Source: Sympetrum striolatum
Lineage: Eukaryota; Arthropoda; Insecta; Odonata; Libellulidae
Reading direction: 5' to 3'
Assembly: GCA_947579665.1 (NCBI GenBank)
Contig: OX388343.1
Span: forward strand, 88,888,254-88,952,253
Length of the DNA: 64,000 nt
Positions within the stretch are counted from its first letter, which is position 1, and each line of letters begins with the position of its first letter. Made by a program: the position numbers and the translations under genes. This document shows positions 52,501 through 62,983 of this stretch, piece by piece. The notes below the pieces were generated by a model. It saw nothing but the letters and a program-made list of their open reading frames with translations. It ran no database searches and had not been told where the DNA came from.

Positions 52501-55409
52501 TACGCTTCTAATAATAGCTCGGGCATTTGTTCCCAATGGCAACAACAACAATAATCGAAAGCATATTAACAATGACATCATCATATTACCCCGCTTATGG
52601 AAATGTATAATAAATTACATTACACAGCGAATATGGTAATGAACATCAGTAAATTATCCTGGTGATTTTCCATACATTGATGCATGTCGAAATCGGGGTA
52701 AACTCTTCTAGCCTAAACTTCACTAACATAAAATCGCACGACCTCAGGTATTACAACACCAGCACAGAAATAAGTTGATTTCCCAATCAATCAAATGCCA
52801 TTACGAGAGAGTGGCTTTGCAATTTTCGCGCGCATCAAGCAATTCCTGTACTTTCTTAAATAATCGAGCCTTGTAGCGCTTAAATTTAAGGCATATGATA
52901 GATTGCTTTAAAAGCACAAGATTGAATTTACAAAGGCAAGAAAAAATAATTAACTATATTTAAGTAATGAAATGTTACGTTCTGCTTTGAGAGAAATCAT
53001 AATAATAATAAAAAATAATATCTAAAATACGAATAATAATAATATCGCCATAGATACAGATAGATTGTTTTAATTTTAAGAATAAATCTTAAAATCGTAC
53101 AAACAACCTTGTTTAATGTGAGAAACTTTCAGGTGTTTTGAGAGCTTATCCAGTGTGCAAAGTCGATCGCATAGGTTTTTATTTTACAAGTCATCGGCGT
53201 CGAACAGAGTTTGATTTGATTTCTTTAGCTAATGCTTTAAATAATAAAGAAAATAAAAGGCAGATATGCACCGGCAAACGAGCAACTGTGAAATCGATTT
53301 TGCTTGCTTACAAAAATATATTCTTTCCGCAGTTTATCTGCCACGGGGCAGGCTTTACCATTAGGCGAACTTGGACAGTAGGAGCACTAAGACTTGGAGA
53401 TCATTTTTTGATAAGAGAATAAAATCTAGATAATAGATAAAATATACTATAATTATCAACATTAAAACTCTAAATATAAAACGTATATTATAGGTTATGT
53501 AGAAATTTCGGCAATATAGATTCCGAAAGGTGTATTTTTATTATTTGTATTTGATATATTATTTTTTTCAAACCGATATTAGGAGCTGCTCCGCGGCTCT
53601 TATTTTTTTGCCTAGGCGCTTGAGTTATATAATTGTGTCGGTCCTTCGAGGATAGCAAATGTGGATTCAGCTAACGAGTTTTTTAATGTATTTTAGCGCA
53701 TCGACGCGAGCTATAGATATTCACAATTTACGAAAAATAATAAAGATCCTCTCCTTCTTGCTTGTGCAAAGTTGTGGGACGACAGATTTTTGGAGGTATT
53801 CACGTATTTATTGCAGAATTAGGAAGCGTACGGGACCTTTGTTTCAGCAAACGAACATGATTTGGGCACGGATTCTTTCGTTAGCCGAAACACCGATTTG
53901 ATTGCTCCCCCATCAACTGCTAAGGGCTATTTTGATTCAAGCCCCGATCCGAGATCCTGGAAAAGTTGTATCCCTTAGTGATCCAACCTCATCCCCATCC
54001 TAGAAACCTCTTAATGAATTAATTCAGAGGTTTTCGCCGTACATCTCCGTATTATCCCACCGACATTACGCATTCAAACTTCTGCGACCGATTCCACGAA
54101 TTTTTAGCTTATACTTTAGCCACCCAAGAGCGTATCGTCCCAATCAAACCTCACCTCAATCAACCTTTCAGATTTGGGAAAAGAAACGCTGAAATAGAAC
54201 CACAAAAAAATCTAAATTTAAGTTTTAGAGATTCTCTCCTTCCGACTAAGCTCACTCCCGCCATTTAGCTAACAGGTTTCCGTGGATACGGAAAACACCG
54301 CATTCATCGATTTAACCGCCCTCCTGGCTCTGTATTATAAAATTTAGGGGAAAAGGGATGCCTTCGAGCAAAACTGAAGAAGCTGTATACCACCGCAATT
54401 ATCATACGGGCAATGTTCCACTGTAAGTGCTTTTAATACAACGCTCCTCCTTAGCACTGATTGTGAGAATCGTTTCATTTTAGCGAATTAGCTGATTTAA
54501 AAATTACATATTCTTTAATTTCCTCTTCTTACATTGCATATTGCATAAAATCCTAAATGCAATATTAAATTATATTTCGAGTGGTTTATTAAACGAATCA
54601 ATAATTTATCACCAAATTTCGATACCTATGTGAGTAGTAGATCATGCCCAATAAAATGAACTTTAATTCTGTCATGATGAGATTTTTTATCCAATTTTCT
54701 GATTACCCACCTTACCCAATCATTATTCAAATGATTTCCTGCAAATCCAATTTTGTTTACAAATTAGAACATCTGCACACTCAATGTGAAATTTAAAGTA
54801 CATCTGAGAAAATTGGACAATTTTAATCTACATTTTGACTTTTGCTACATGCAAATGTAATTCAAAAACTATAATTATATCTAAATAATAATTTCATCAA
54901 AAAAAATTGAACACCATTTTATATAAAGATGTTAAGAGCTCAAAATTTTTTATTTGGCCATTTATCCTTGTTTATGCATATTTTATGTATGTATGCATCA
55001 TGAATGAGAAAGTTGCCAACATTATAATAATGAGCATTTCTGATTTTTCTTTAAAATGTCATTTCTACTGCAAGATTTTAATGCACTGAATTAGCGATAT
55101 TCTATGTGACAGTACTTGTCGACCTTTTCCAATGCACACCTTATTTCATTTATAAGTTATATCAAGGTATATAGGTGTATTTTTTTCAACTGAATAAATA
55201 ACGAAATAAAGCTGTTATATATGGCACAACTATAAGTAAGGTAAAAATTGCAATGGCAATATTTGTGGATTGAAAATTTATTAGTTGAATACAGAATGCA
55301 AATCAAGCTTCTTGTTGAGGGGAGGAAATGTATAGCTAATCTGCTTTGCGTACTTACATCAAAATAAATATAATTTCCTCTGTTACTATATTGAAAGATC
55401 TCGCAAAAG

Positions 55410-55645
55410 ACTGCAATTTAAGGGGATTTGCCCCCTTTGCACTCACTAGTACCGGTGACCAGTACACTGTACAAGCAACCAGTAGTTGCTGAAAGCAAGA
55501 GAGGTTGGAAACAATCTTCTCTGGCAGGGAAAAATATTCCTATCATCAGCCAGGGAAGCAGTTTTACCAGCAGCCGGAGAATTCCCCCCATTCTCCCCCA
55601 TTGATTCGCACACTGGTTGAACAAAATAAAATAAAGTGGTAAGCA
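55410..55645. other. GC-richer segment with several open frames
   Basis: This stretch is open in more than one frame on both strands. On the plus strand it ends with a strong splice donor (GTAAGC at 55639) that could lead to the exon at 56003. The candidate plus frames each fail, because of a stop or because the junction would create TGA. On the minus strand an ORF of 134 codons (55822 down to 55418) and one of 68 codons exist, neither recognisable. It may be an exon with a decayed frame or a retroelement scrap. Confidence 0.3.
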
Positions 55646-56002
55646 ATGACACCCAATGTAGCCAGCTTGAGCAACATACGGTAAGCTATCAGGTCCTGTA
55701 ATGGAATTCATCACACAGATTGATAAAATGGCCACTGTTATTGTGTTAGCCTGTTTCTTATAGGAGTGAGAAGAAGGATTTTTACATATTAGGAAAAATT
55801 CATAAATAGACTCAAGGATCAAAAACTTGTTCCGAAATCTACTTTCATTGCCTCATAACATTACTGAGCTTTGCTTAAAGGTAATCCCTCATCATTGTGG
55901 TCCAACTAACCATATAGCTAACTAAATCCATCCATTAATTTATTCTCAATTTATTCCTGATAGTTATTCATGAAATTCTAATCATATTTTCCTTTTTTTC
56001 AG

Positions 56003-56228
56003 AGAGATAATATGTAAAAGACGCTATAGTGAAGCTAAGAGAAGATACCGTGATCAATTTCGCAAGGATATTGAGGAGTTTTCTAGCCTACAGCCAAATG
56101 CTTTAGCAGGAGTGAGGTTACAAAGAATGTTCTGCGTTGGAATGAAAATTCCTAAATTAGAAAACTACCTTTCACCAGAAGAGGAGAGAAGACTAGCAAA
56201 AATACTAAATACACCTAACTCTCAATGA
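56003..56228 (+). CDS. Last exon of an unidentified protein
   Basis: An exon follows a strong polypyrimidine tract and acceptor (CCTTTTTTTCAG ending at 56002). It encodes about 74 residues, including RRYSEAKRRYRDQFRKDIEE, FSSLQPNALAGVRLQRMFCV and a final EEERRLAKILNTPNSQ. The stop TGA is at 56226-56228 and an AATAAA signal at 56308-56313. The text is basic, then helical and charged, with no membrane segment; codon use looks coding. I do not recognise the family. Upstream exons are not found with confidence: the GC-rich segment at 55410-55645 is a candidate, but its splice junction would give a stop in the obvious frame. The gene converges tail to tail with the CFAP20-like gene, whose stop is 124 bp away. 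Confidence 0.65.
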
Positions 56229-56351
56229 AAACTCATATATAAATGTATATGTATATCATAAGCAGATTGTAACACATTGAAAATAGTAGGAGTTGGAGAC
56301 GTGGAATAATAAAAGCTAAAATGAACTTTATTAAGGAGTCATTTCATTTAA

Positions 56352-58213
56352 TTAGAGTACTTCAGGTTTATATTTAGTAGGCTTTTCATTTCTTGGGTTA
56401 ACAAATAATTTATATTCTCTTGGAATCTCATCCTCTGGGTACAGTCGGTCACAAAAAAATATGCGACGAATTCTGATGTTAGCATGTATTTGAACCCTCA
56501 AGGTTTCCACGTAGCTGGTGCCATATGCACGGCGAAGGAAATCAACAAGGTTGAATTGAACCTGTGAAATTTTGTTGCTATAGAATATTTAGGATCTAAA
56601 ATTGTGTATACTGAAAAGTTTCACAAATAATACTACATAGTACCACATAGTGTATACTGAAAAGTTTGGTAATAACAGAGAAATAATGAATATCATGTGA
56701 TGTAAATAGAAGCCATTATGACCTGTTCATGCCCAGATTTAGTGGTTACGTAATAAAGTTATGACCAAATGTACAGAAATTGGGGAAGAGGAAATTTGAA
56801 AAAGGAGGGGAAAGCTAATAAAGAATAGTGACCTATGAAATAAAAAAGTTGGTCTCATTAATCCTGACTGATCCACCCTATTTCTTTATTCTATGAAAGT
56901 ACAGACACGTCTTACAGACAAAAATAGGGAAACGGACATGGGCACCTTTAAGACCTGACCACCTGACCCAATCATGTACTCAAATATCACCCCTACTCAA
57001 AATTACACTATCTACACCTTAGAAAAGTAACTTTTTTTAGAAATAGAAAATGATAATTTAAGCATAATAGGGCCCCAGTCAAATGCTTGGTTATTGTTGC
57101 AGATAAGTGTCTATAATTGGCCATTTAAACTCAATAACTTGAATTAAATATCAAATATATGGGCATTGAGTGAAAGAAACCAAGTAGCTGAGTGTAAAGA
57201 GTCAAGACATATATTTTGAAAACTATTTTTTAAATATTATCTATGATGAACTTTAAATATTCACAATTCTCTTAACCAAACTTGACTGATATTGTTTCAC
57301 TAATCAAGAATTCCTTTGGAGAATCTCTGATATGAGGGAAGATGAATGACATGAGGAGCATTCTTTTATGGTCCAGTTTAAATGTTAAGATGGTGAACTT
57401 ATCAAAGCCCACAAGGTCAATGCAAATTTTACAATTATTTGAATTGTATTTTTCTTCTATATGATAATGAAGTGCTCAATAATATACAATTATATCAAGT
57501 TTATAATGCTTTAAGTAGTTATTATAACCAACAGTCTATTAAATGTAATTATATTCTGATGTCAATTACCAAAAAATTTGTAAGATATTTATATTCTCGT
57601 TAAAAAATAATATAGACATATACCTGATTCCAGCCACTCTTTAAACCCATTGGCATGGAACAGATGAAAGGATGTACATGGGTTGATGATTGATAATTAC
57701 TGAATCGGAAACGTCGTTTGACATCTTTATCATCAAGAACCTTGAAATGATAACGAAAAAGAAAGTAGTTTTGCATAGCTGTAATTATTATATGAAAAAA
57801 TAATTCGCACATAAAGAATCAAATATATTATACAAACCTGAACTTCAAAAGAAAAATACTTTTTCAAATTTTTTATAATCATCACCAGAAAAGGCAATTT
57901 AATACCTAACGATACTCTAGGATCGGGTGGACAAGCAATGAAAGTCGTTGCCACATTTCTACCAATTATATCCAACACTAAAGATCTGATGTCTTCATCA
58001 GTTACCCGTTTTATGTGACCATTTTGCACCTAAATGATTTACTTTTATTTTATTATTCTATATTCTTTTATCATGGTTTTGAGAATAAAATATTTCCAAG
58101 ATACATTCGATGAAATATATCACAAATACCGTCGGTTTCCATGCAATTAATGGCTTAGATCCAATACTATATAATATAGAAAGAAATCCACTTTGTAATG
58201 TATTCTTGAACAT
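56352..58213 (-). CDS. CFAP20-like paralogue (divergent)
   Basis: The CDS is four exons on the minus strand: 58130-58213, 57838-58029, 57624-57740 and 56352-56561 (28, 64, 39 and 69 codons plus stop), giving 200 aa. All junctions are GT-AG and in phase. It starts [20 protein letters not shown], continues [20 protein letters not shown] and [20 protein letters not shown], and has [18 protein letters not shown] near the end. This is the CFAP20/Bug22 family over its whole length. Two introns are at the same positions as in the neighbouring CFAP20 gene (after EVQ and after WNQ). One extra intron splits the first exon after codon 28. The third exon differs from CFAP20 at 10 of 39 residues by my count. 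The C-terminus is about seven residues longer and ends KYKPEVL. An AATAAA signal lies at 56327-56332 on the minus strand. CFAP20 proteins act in the ciliary axoneme; a testis- or sperm-specific variant is a guess. The frame is intact, so it is probably expressed. Confidence 0.9.
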
Positions 58214-58643
58214 AGTGCCCAAATATGGTCTGTATTTAACAATCGTAGATATTATATAAATCTTCAAAATAAATATAGATCACGAATGTCGTGAATGATA
58301 AATAAAAGCGGCGATTGCCATAGTAAAGAAAATAAGTGCTATTCAAACGTCGCCTAAATTTGGCGCTCGACACAAACTGTGTTTGTTGGGTTTGTTGAAA
58401 ACAATTGACTAGTGTTATAAAAGTAAACACTTTGGCGTGTTTATGCCGCATCGTGAGTTGCGAGCAAAAGTTTGTGCAAGATTATCTCGATATTTAACGT
58501 ATTATTTCCAATTTTGGTATCAATAACTGAACTTTCTTCTCACAAATTAGAAGAACTTAGTTCCTTCAACAGCTATGTGCTGTAAATAAGTGTTATTGAG
58601 GGATTTTTGCTTACCACCATCGCTTCATAAATTAGTCTTTATT
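58214..58643. promoter_or_regulatory. Divergent promoter region of the CFAP20 pair
   Basis: Only 430 bp separate the start codons of the CFAP20-like gene (minus) and CFAP20 (plus), so both transcription starts must lie here or very close. I see no clear TATA box with a fixed position and no confident X-box. Confidence 0.55.
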
Positions 58644-59535
58644 ATGTTTAAGAACACATTTCAGAGTGGATTTTTGTCTATACTGTATAGTATAGGCAGC
58701 AAGCCATTGCAGATTTGGGATAAAAAGGTTCGAAATGGTCACATAAAGCGAATAACTGATAATGACATTCAATCGCTCGTGTTGGAAATAGTTGGTACAA
58801 ATGTTAGTACAACGTATATTACTTGTCCAGCGGACCCGAAGAAGACTCTAGGCATAAAATTACCATTCCTTGTGATGATTATAAAAAATTTGAAGAAGTA
58901 TTTTACGTTTGAAGTGCAGGTAAGGCTTTTACACAAGATTTTTACTTTCTTGCAATTTAACGTTTCAGATAGCAATAACTATAAATGTTTCGTGTGATTT
59001 AGGTATTAGACGACAAAAACGTCCGACGTCGCTTTAGAGCAAGTAATTACCAGTCGACTACTAGAGTAAAACCGTTCATCTGTACCATGCCCATGCGTCT
59101 TGATGATGGCTGGAATCAGGTAATGTTTACCTATCGATCTGTGGTAAAATTATAATATGCCGCAATATTTCAAGTGTCTTCCCTGAAAAAATCATCGAAA
59201 ACGGGGTATTTTTAGTAAAAAAAAATAAAACCCAAACACCACGAAAGGGAAATTTTACCAGATTTTCCTCTAGCAGTTGAGGTACATCCCAGTTCTGTGA
59301 TTATATAAAACCTAGTTTAATGAAACCATTGTTTGCTTTGTTACAGGTCCAGTTTAATCTCTCAGATTTTACAAGGAGAGCTTATGGAACCAACTACGTC
59401 GAAACTCTTCGAGTGCAAATCCACGCTAACTGTAGAATAAGAAGAGTTTACTTTTCAGACCGTCTTTATTCAGAGGATGAACTTCCTGCTGAATTTAAGT
59501 TATTCCTTCCAATTCAAAACAAAGCAAAAACATGA
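58644..59535 (+). CDS. CFAP20: Cilia- and flagella-associated protein 20
   Basis: Three exons, 58644-58919, 59003-59119 and 59347-59535 (92, 39 and 62 codons plus stop), give 193 aa, the usual length of the family. GT-AG junctions are in phase 0. The protein is almost the textbook CFAP20: [20 protein letters not shown], then [60 protein letters not shown] and [20 protein letters not shown]20 (Bug22 in Drosophila) is a small, highly conserved protein of the axoneme and basal body. It lies at the inner junction of doublet microtubules and affects tubulin modification and beating. The start is fixed by the conserved N-terminus. AATAAA is at 59743-59748. It is divergent to its paralogue and convergent with UFSP1. 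Confidence 0.97.
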
Positions 59536-60142
59536 TTCACACTAGCTATAGCAAAGTGAGAAGCATGAAGTTCATGTCAACAGTGATATTTTTATTAAAT
59601 GTTACTTGAACTGTGAATTTTCTCTTTTAAGCCTAAGTATGCCAATTGCACTGACTCTTGATCTTTTTTATCAAGATTTTCGCACACATGTACCATGAAT
59701 GTGGCTGTACCTCGTGATTAGTGTGAACTTTTGTATGTATTTAATAAATTGAATCTATTCCAGTTGGACTCTTTTGTGTAACTCTCGACGAAATGCCCAT
59801 CTTAGGAGTTATATGTTGTATTAAAATTGATAGCCTTTAGTAAAATAAGTAGTCATTAAAACATATACCGTATCACCTACGTGTCATTAATGCTATTCAG
59901 CTGTGCTGTGGTTTAAATTAAATCAGAAATGCATGCGAAAGTTAAAAGTAATCAATCATGAGGCCCCATTCTAGAGTGCTTGAGATAAACCGAATTTATT
60001 CGGCTAGTGATGCACCTTCCCTTACAGGATTTGGTTCAAATGGTCTGATACTTAGTTAATGTAAACTAATACTCGCTTTTCAATAATAAAATGTCAAATC
60101 GTTTTTATAATAACCAATAATTATTATTAAAATCTTATGGAA
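59536..60142. other. Convergent intergenic region CFAP20/UFSP1
   Basis: This contains the CFAP20 3' UTR with AATAAA at 59743-59748 and, on the minus strand, an AATAAA at 59995-60000 suited to UFSP1. No other feature is seen. Confidence 0.6.
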
Positions 60143-61201
60143 TTATGTTCTACTTTTAATCTGTGGTTGACATATATTATAGAAGGATGATTTCATGAAG
60201 TCTTCACTGGAATGCCACTTAACCCAGTCATTACTTTGCAACTCATCCGCCGTTTTGGCAACCCCAACGAAATGAGGATCCTGTAATAGAATTTGTACTC
60301 ATGAGCATAAAATACTTTAACCAATAACTGTACAATAGCCACTAGCTTACTTTTATTGTTACATTAAATGAGAATACTCACTACAATTAGAAGGTAAGCC
60401 TCAGAGTCGTCGGAAGCGTAGTGAATTCCTATCACCCCTTTTGAAGAACAATCCATATCTCCGCCAATCATTACAGGAGAACCTAAGTTACTGAAGTGTT
60501 GTTTTAACGTGGGCAAATGTTGGGTTATGCTTTCATTTTTCCCAACATGCGTTATTTTCGATGGAATATCGAATAATTGATCCACAACTAAGCAAACCTA
60601 AATTAAATACATTTATATTTACACAAATTTTCAGAACGAGATTCACACCACCAAGAGAAATTGCTAAGGATACAAAAGATATAACAAATAATTGTAACTG
60701 CGAAATCATTATAGCTAACATTTAAGTGAGATTAAATAATTAGGATATTATTTTAATTCTGATATATGTTTTTCAGTATCACGGATTTTCTAAGTGCTAT
60801 TCCTTACTTCATAACTTCCTATCCAATCCCTAGATCCATAGAATTTGGATGGTTTATCCTCCATCGAGACTAAAATTTTTTGAATAGCAGGAATGTCTGG
60901 AGCTTTAGGAATTAGTGCATTTGGCAACTGAGGTATTATCCATGATATTATCATTTGCAAAGTTCGGTAGCCACATCCCCAACCCTATTGAAAAGAATGT
61001 TATGATTCGTCACATCGTTGCGGAAAGGAGTAAGCTATGAAAGCAAGCAATGAAACACACCCGATCATCAAATCCATCACAGCCGTAATGATAGTAAAGA
61101 TAATCTCCATTGATTAGGTACGTCTTCCCAGATCGAGTAGGAGGAGTTAAATTTTTATGGACATTTTTCAGAAGAGAATCAGAATAATTGATTAAAGGCA
61201 T
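60143..61201 (-). CDS. UFSP1: UFM1-specific protease 1
   Basis: Four minus-strand exons, 61061-61201, 60808-60984, 60382-60597 and 60143-60280 (47, 59, 72 and 45 codons plus stop), give 223 aa. All introns are in phase 0 with GT donors (GTGTGT, GTAAGG, GTGAGT). The peptidase C78 signature is complete. GWGCGYRT places the catalytic Cys at about residue 51, with the oxyanion-type Tyr in YYHYGCDG just before it. SRDWIGSYE follows, then PVMIGGDMDCSSKG and, across the last junction, DPHF with the catalytic Asp and His at 179 and 181. It ends SFYNICQP. GGDMDCSSK and the short N-terminus fit UFSP1 rather than UFSP2, which has a long N-terminal domain. The enzyme trims the UFM1 precursor and can remove UFM1 from targets. 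The ATG at 61201 is the first in frame; a further upstream start is possible. It is divergent with Ku80. Confidence 0.93.
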
Positions 61202-61542
61202 GGAGATAACGACATAAGTCGTAAAAGCTCATCAATTTAACAAAAAAGATAGACTTAGCACATTATGTCTGAAGTTGTGTCACATCAAGCTTATTACATT
61301 TCTTGCCATTCATATCACAGAACGTCAATAATAAGATTTACATGGACCATTCGGAAAAGTGACAATCCTTTAATTTTTCTTAATCGTTTCAAAATATCTA
61401 ACCATGGTGCGATTGCAATCTTTCGACCCTTTCGTCTGTCGATAGTTTATGACGTCGACTCAGTTATTTTCGAGTACTCGAACGCGGGTTTTTAGCAATT
61501 ATGAAGTTAACTTAGTGTTTCAGTTCAGTTTTTCAGAATATA
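61202..61542. promoter_or_regulatory. Divergent promoter region UFSP1/Ku80
   Basis: A 341-bp gap separates the two start codons, which point away from each other. Compact shared promoters of this kind are common for housekeeping genes. No specific element is confidently seen. Confidence 0.5.
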
Positions 61543-62983
61543 ATGGCTCGCACTCAGAAGGCAAGTTTCAATGGCTGATGATAAATAAATATTTTCCTCT
61601 TGCATGTTGTAATTTGTTTGTTTCGCCAATGTCTAGGCTGCAGTCATTGTTATCATTGATATTGGAAGATCGGAAACTCTTACGTCGTATCAGAACTATG
61701 AATTCTTAAAGAAATCGAGAGAATGTGCGTCAATGGTTATCCAGCGAAAGGTATTGAGATTTGATCAACAACAGCTCTAATTCTTCCTGACTGTCATGCT
61801 GATCTTAAGTCCTTTCTAAGCTATTTTCCAGTCCGAAAGATGAAGTTGGTGTTATTTACATGGGATCCGAAGATTCAGATAACACACTTTATGATGGAGC
61901 AAGCTATGCAAATATTAGTGTTGTTTTGCCGCTACAAGAATCAAATTGGGAGGCAGTTCGGAGATTAAATGCTGCATCAGGAGATAGCAGAATCCATGCA
62001 GATTGGTTGGAGGCGGTAGCTGTCGCTTTAAATTATCTGAGAACAGAATCCAAGTATGCTCACGTAAAGTATTTTAGTTATTAGATATTAAAGAAGTATG
62101 AAGCTTCCTACATACCAACAATTGCATTAGCAGCATGTTTGTAAATAAAGCACAGAGGAATTATAAGTAATTTTCAATTATTGGTAAATTTGGCGGCTGC
62201 AGCAGCTGGACACGGTTTCCGAAACTTAACCCTAATATTCGGATCCAGTGACATTTTTCGATGTGATTTTGCGTTTTAAAATTATTCTTAGTTAGAGATA
62301 CTTGAAAATGCTGTTCTTTCGATATAAATACTTTTTTGACAAACCATTTTCCTTTTTCCTTCTTTTATATTCTTATTTCTGGTGGGCGATTCATATTTGC
62401 GTGTTTTATTGAATTCTTATATCCTTATAGAGGTCTATTTCCACCGCTAATAATTTCCACATTCTGCAAATTTCATTCTAGTAAATAAATAAATTTTTAA
62501 CTATGAGTCATTGCTCAGAAGACTTTTCGATTACTTCTTCATTTGCATCACATCTTACATCTTAATCGTTGCAATTAAAATTAGTGAAATCATTAATTAT
62601 CCTAATTAAAAAACATGCAGGAAATTATTTAAAGAGATTCCTGAAAATCAGCTAAATGCTACTCACTTATTATTTTTATGGAAGATATTTTTTTCTTATC
62701 TTGAAGTAAGTATTAAATGTAATTAAATCTTTTGTGTGAAGGAGTAATAGTAATAGAAGGGTTTTTAAACATAAATTCTTGCTTGTGCTCCATTTTTCTA
62801 CATCAAAAATGTAGTTGTTATCTGAAAAACAAATTATAATGTGAACTATTTAAATTCCAGTCATAAGAAGTTTGGAGAGTTGAGGATTGTACTCTTCACG
62901 CCAAATCTGAAGAATGGTATTCCTGAAAATTTGTCACTCATTGAAGATGATGTGAAGGGTCTCCAGGCTGATTTGATTGTAAT
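61543..62983 (+). CDS. XRCC5: Ku80 (XRCC5 homologue), 5' part
   Basis: Four exons, 61543-61560, 61637-61750, 61821-62053 and 62861-62983, encode about 162 residues of the N-terminal von Willebrand A-like domain. The gene continues beyond the window. The protein begins MARTQK, then AAVIVIIDIGRSETLTS. The motif from the second exon, MVIQRK, joins LFSSPKDEVGVIYMGSEDSD, followed by GASYANISVVLPL, DWLEAVAVALNYLRTES and KKFGELRIVLFTPNLKNGIP. The order matches Ku80: strand with DIG, QR, DEV/IGV, TEDTDN-like turn, DALIVSM-like helix, then the I-E-I-F-T strand. The first intron has a GC donor (AAG|GCAAGT, 61561). The others are GT-AG, with phases that fit. Ku80 with Ku70 binds DNA ends and recruits the non-homologous end-joining machinery. 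The last intron begins at 62984. Confidence 0.9.

Larger units (their letters stand above)
44177..55400. other. Long gene-poor AT-rich region
   Basis: No gene could be supported over 11 kb. It holds two small tandem repeats (48465-48560 and 49515-49589) and tRNA-like scraps. The scraps are a minus-strand ATTCGAATCCCGTCC near 49220-49236 and a plus-strand AAAGGTTTGAACCTC near 51593-51607. The longest frames, 50175-50543 minus and 53138-53422 plus, have no motif I recognise. Short exons of a large-intron gene could be hidden here. Confidence 0.5.

Noticed and set aside
55418..55822. 134-codon minus-strand frame as a membrane protein
   Set aside because: It is hydrophobic but unrecognised, lies in a GC-rich segment that is open in several frames, and has no splice or family support.
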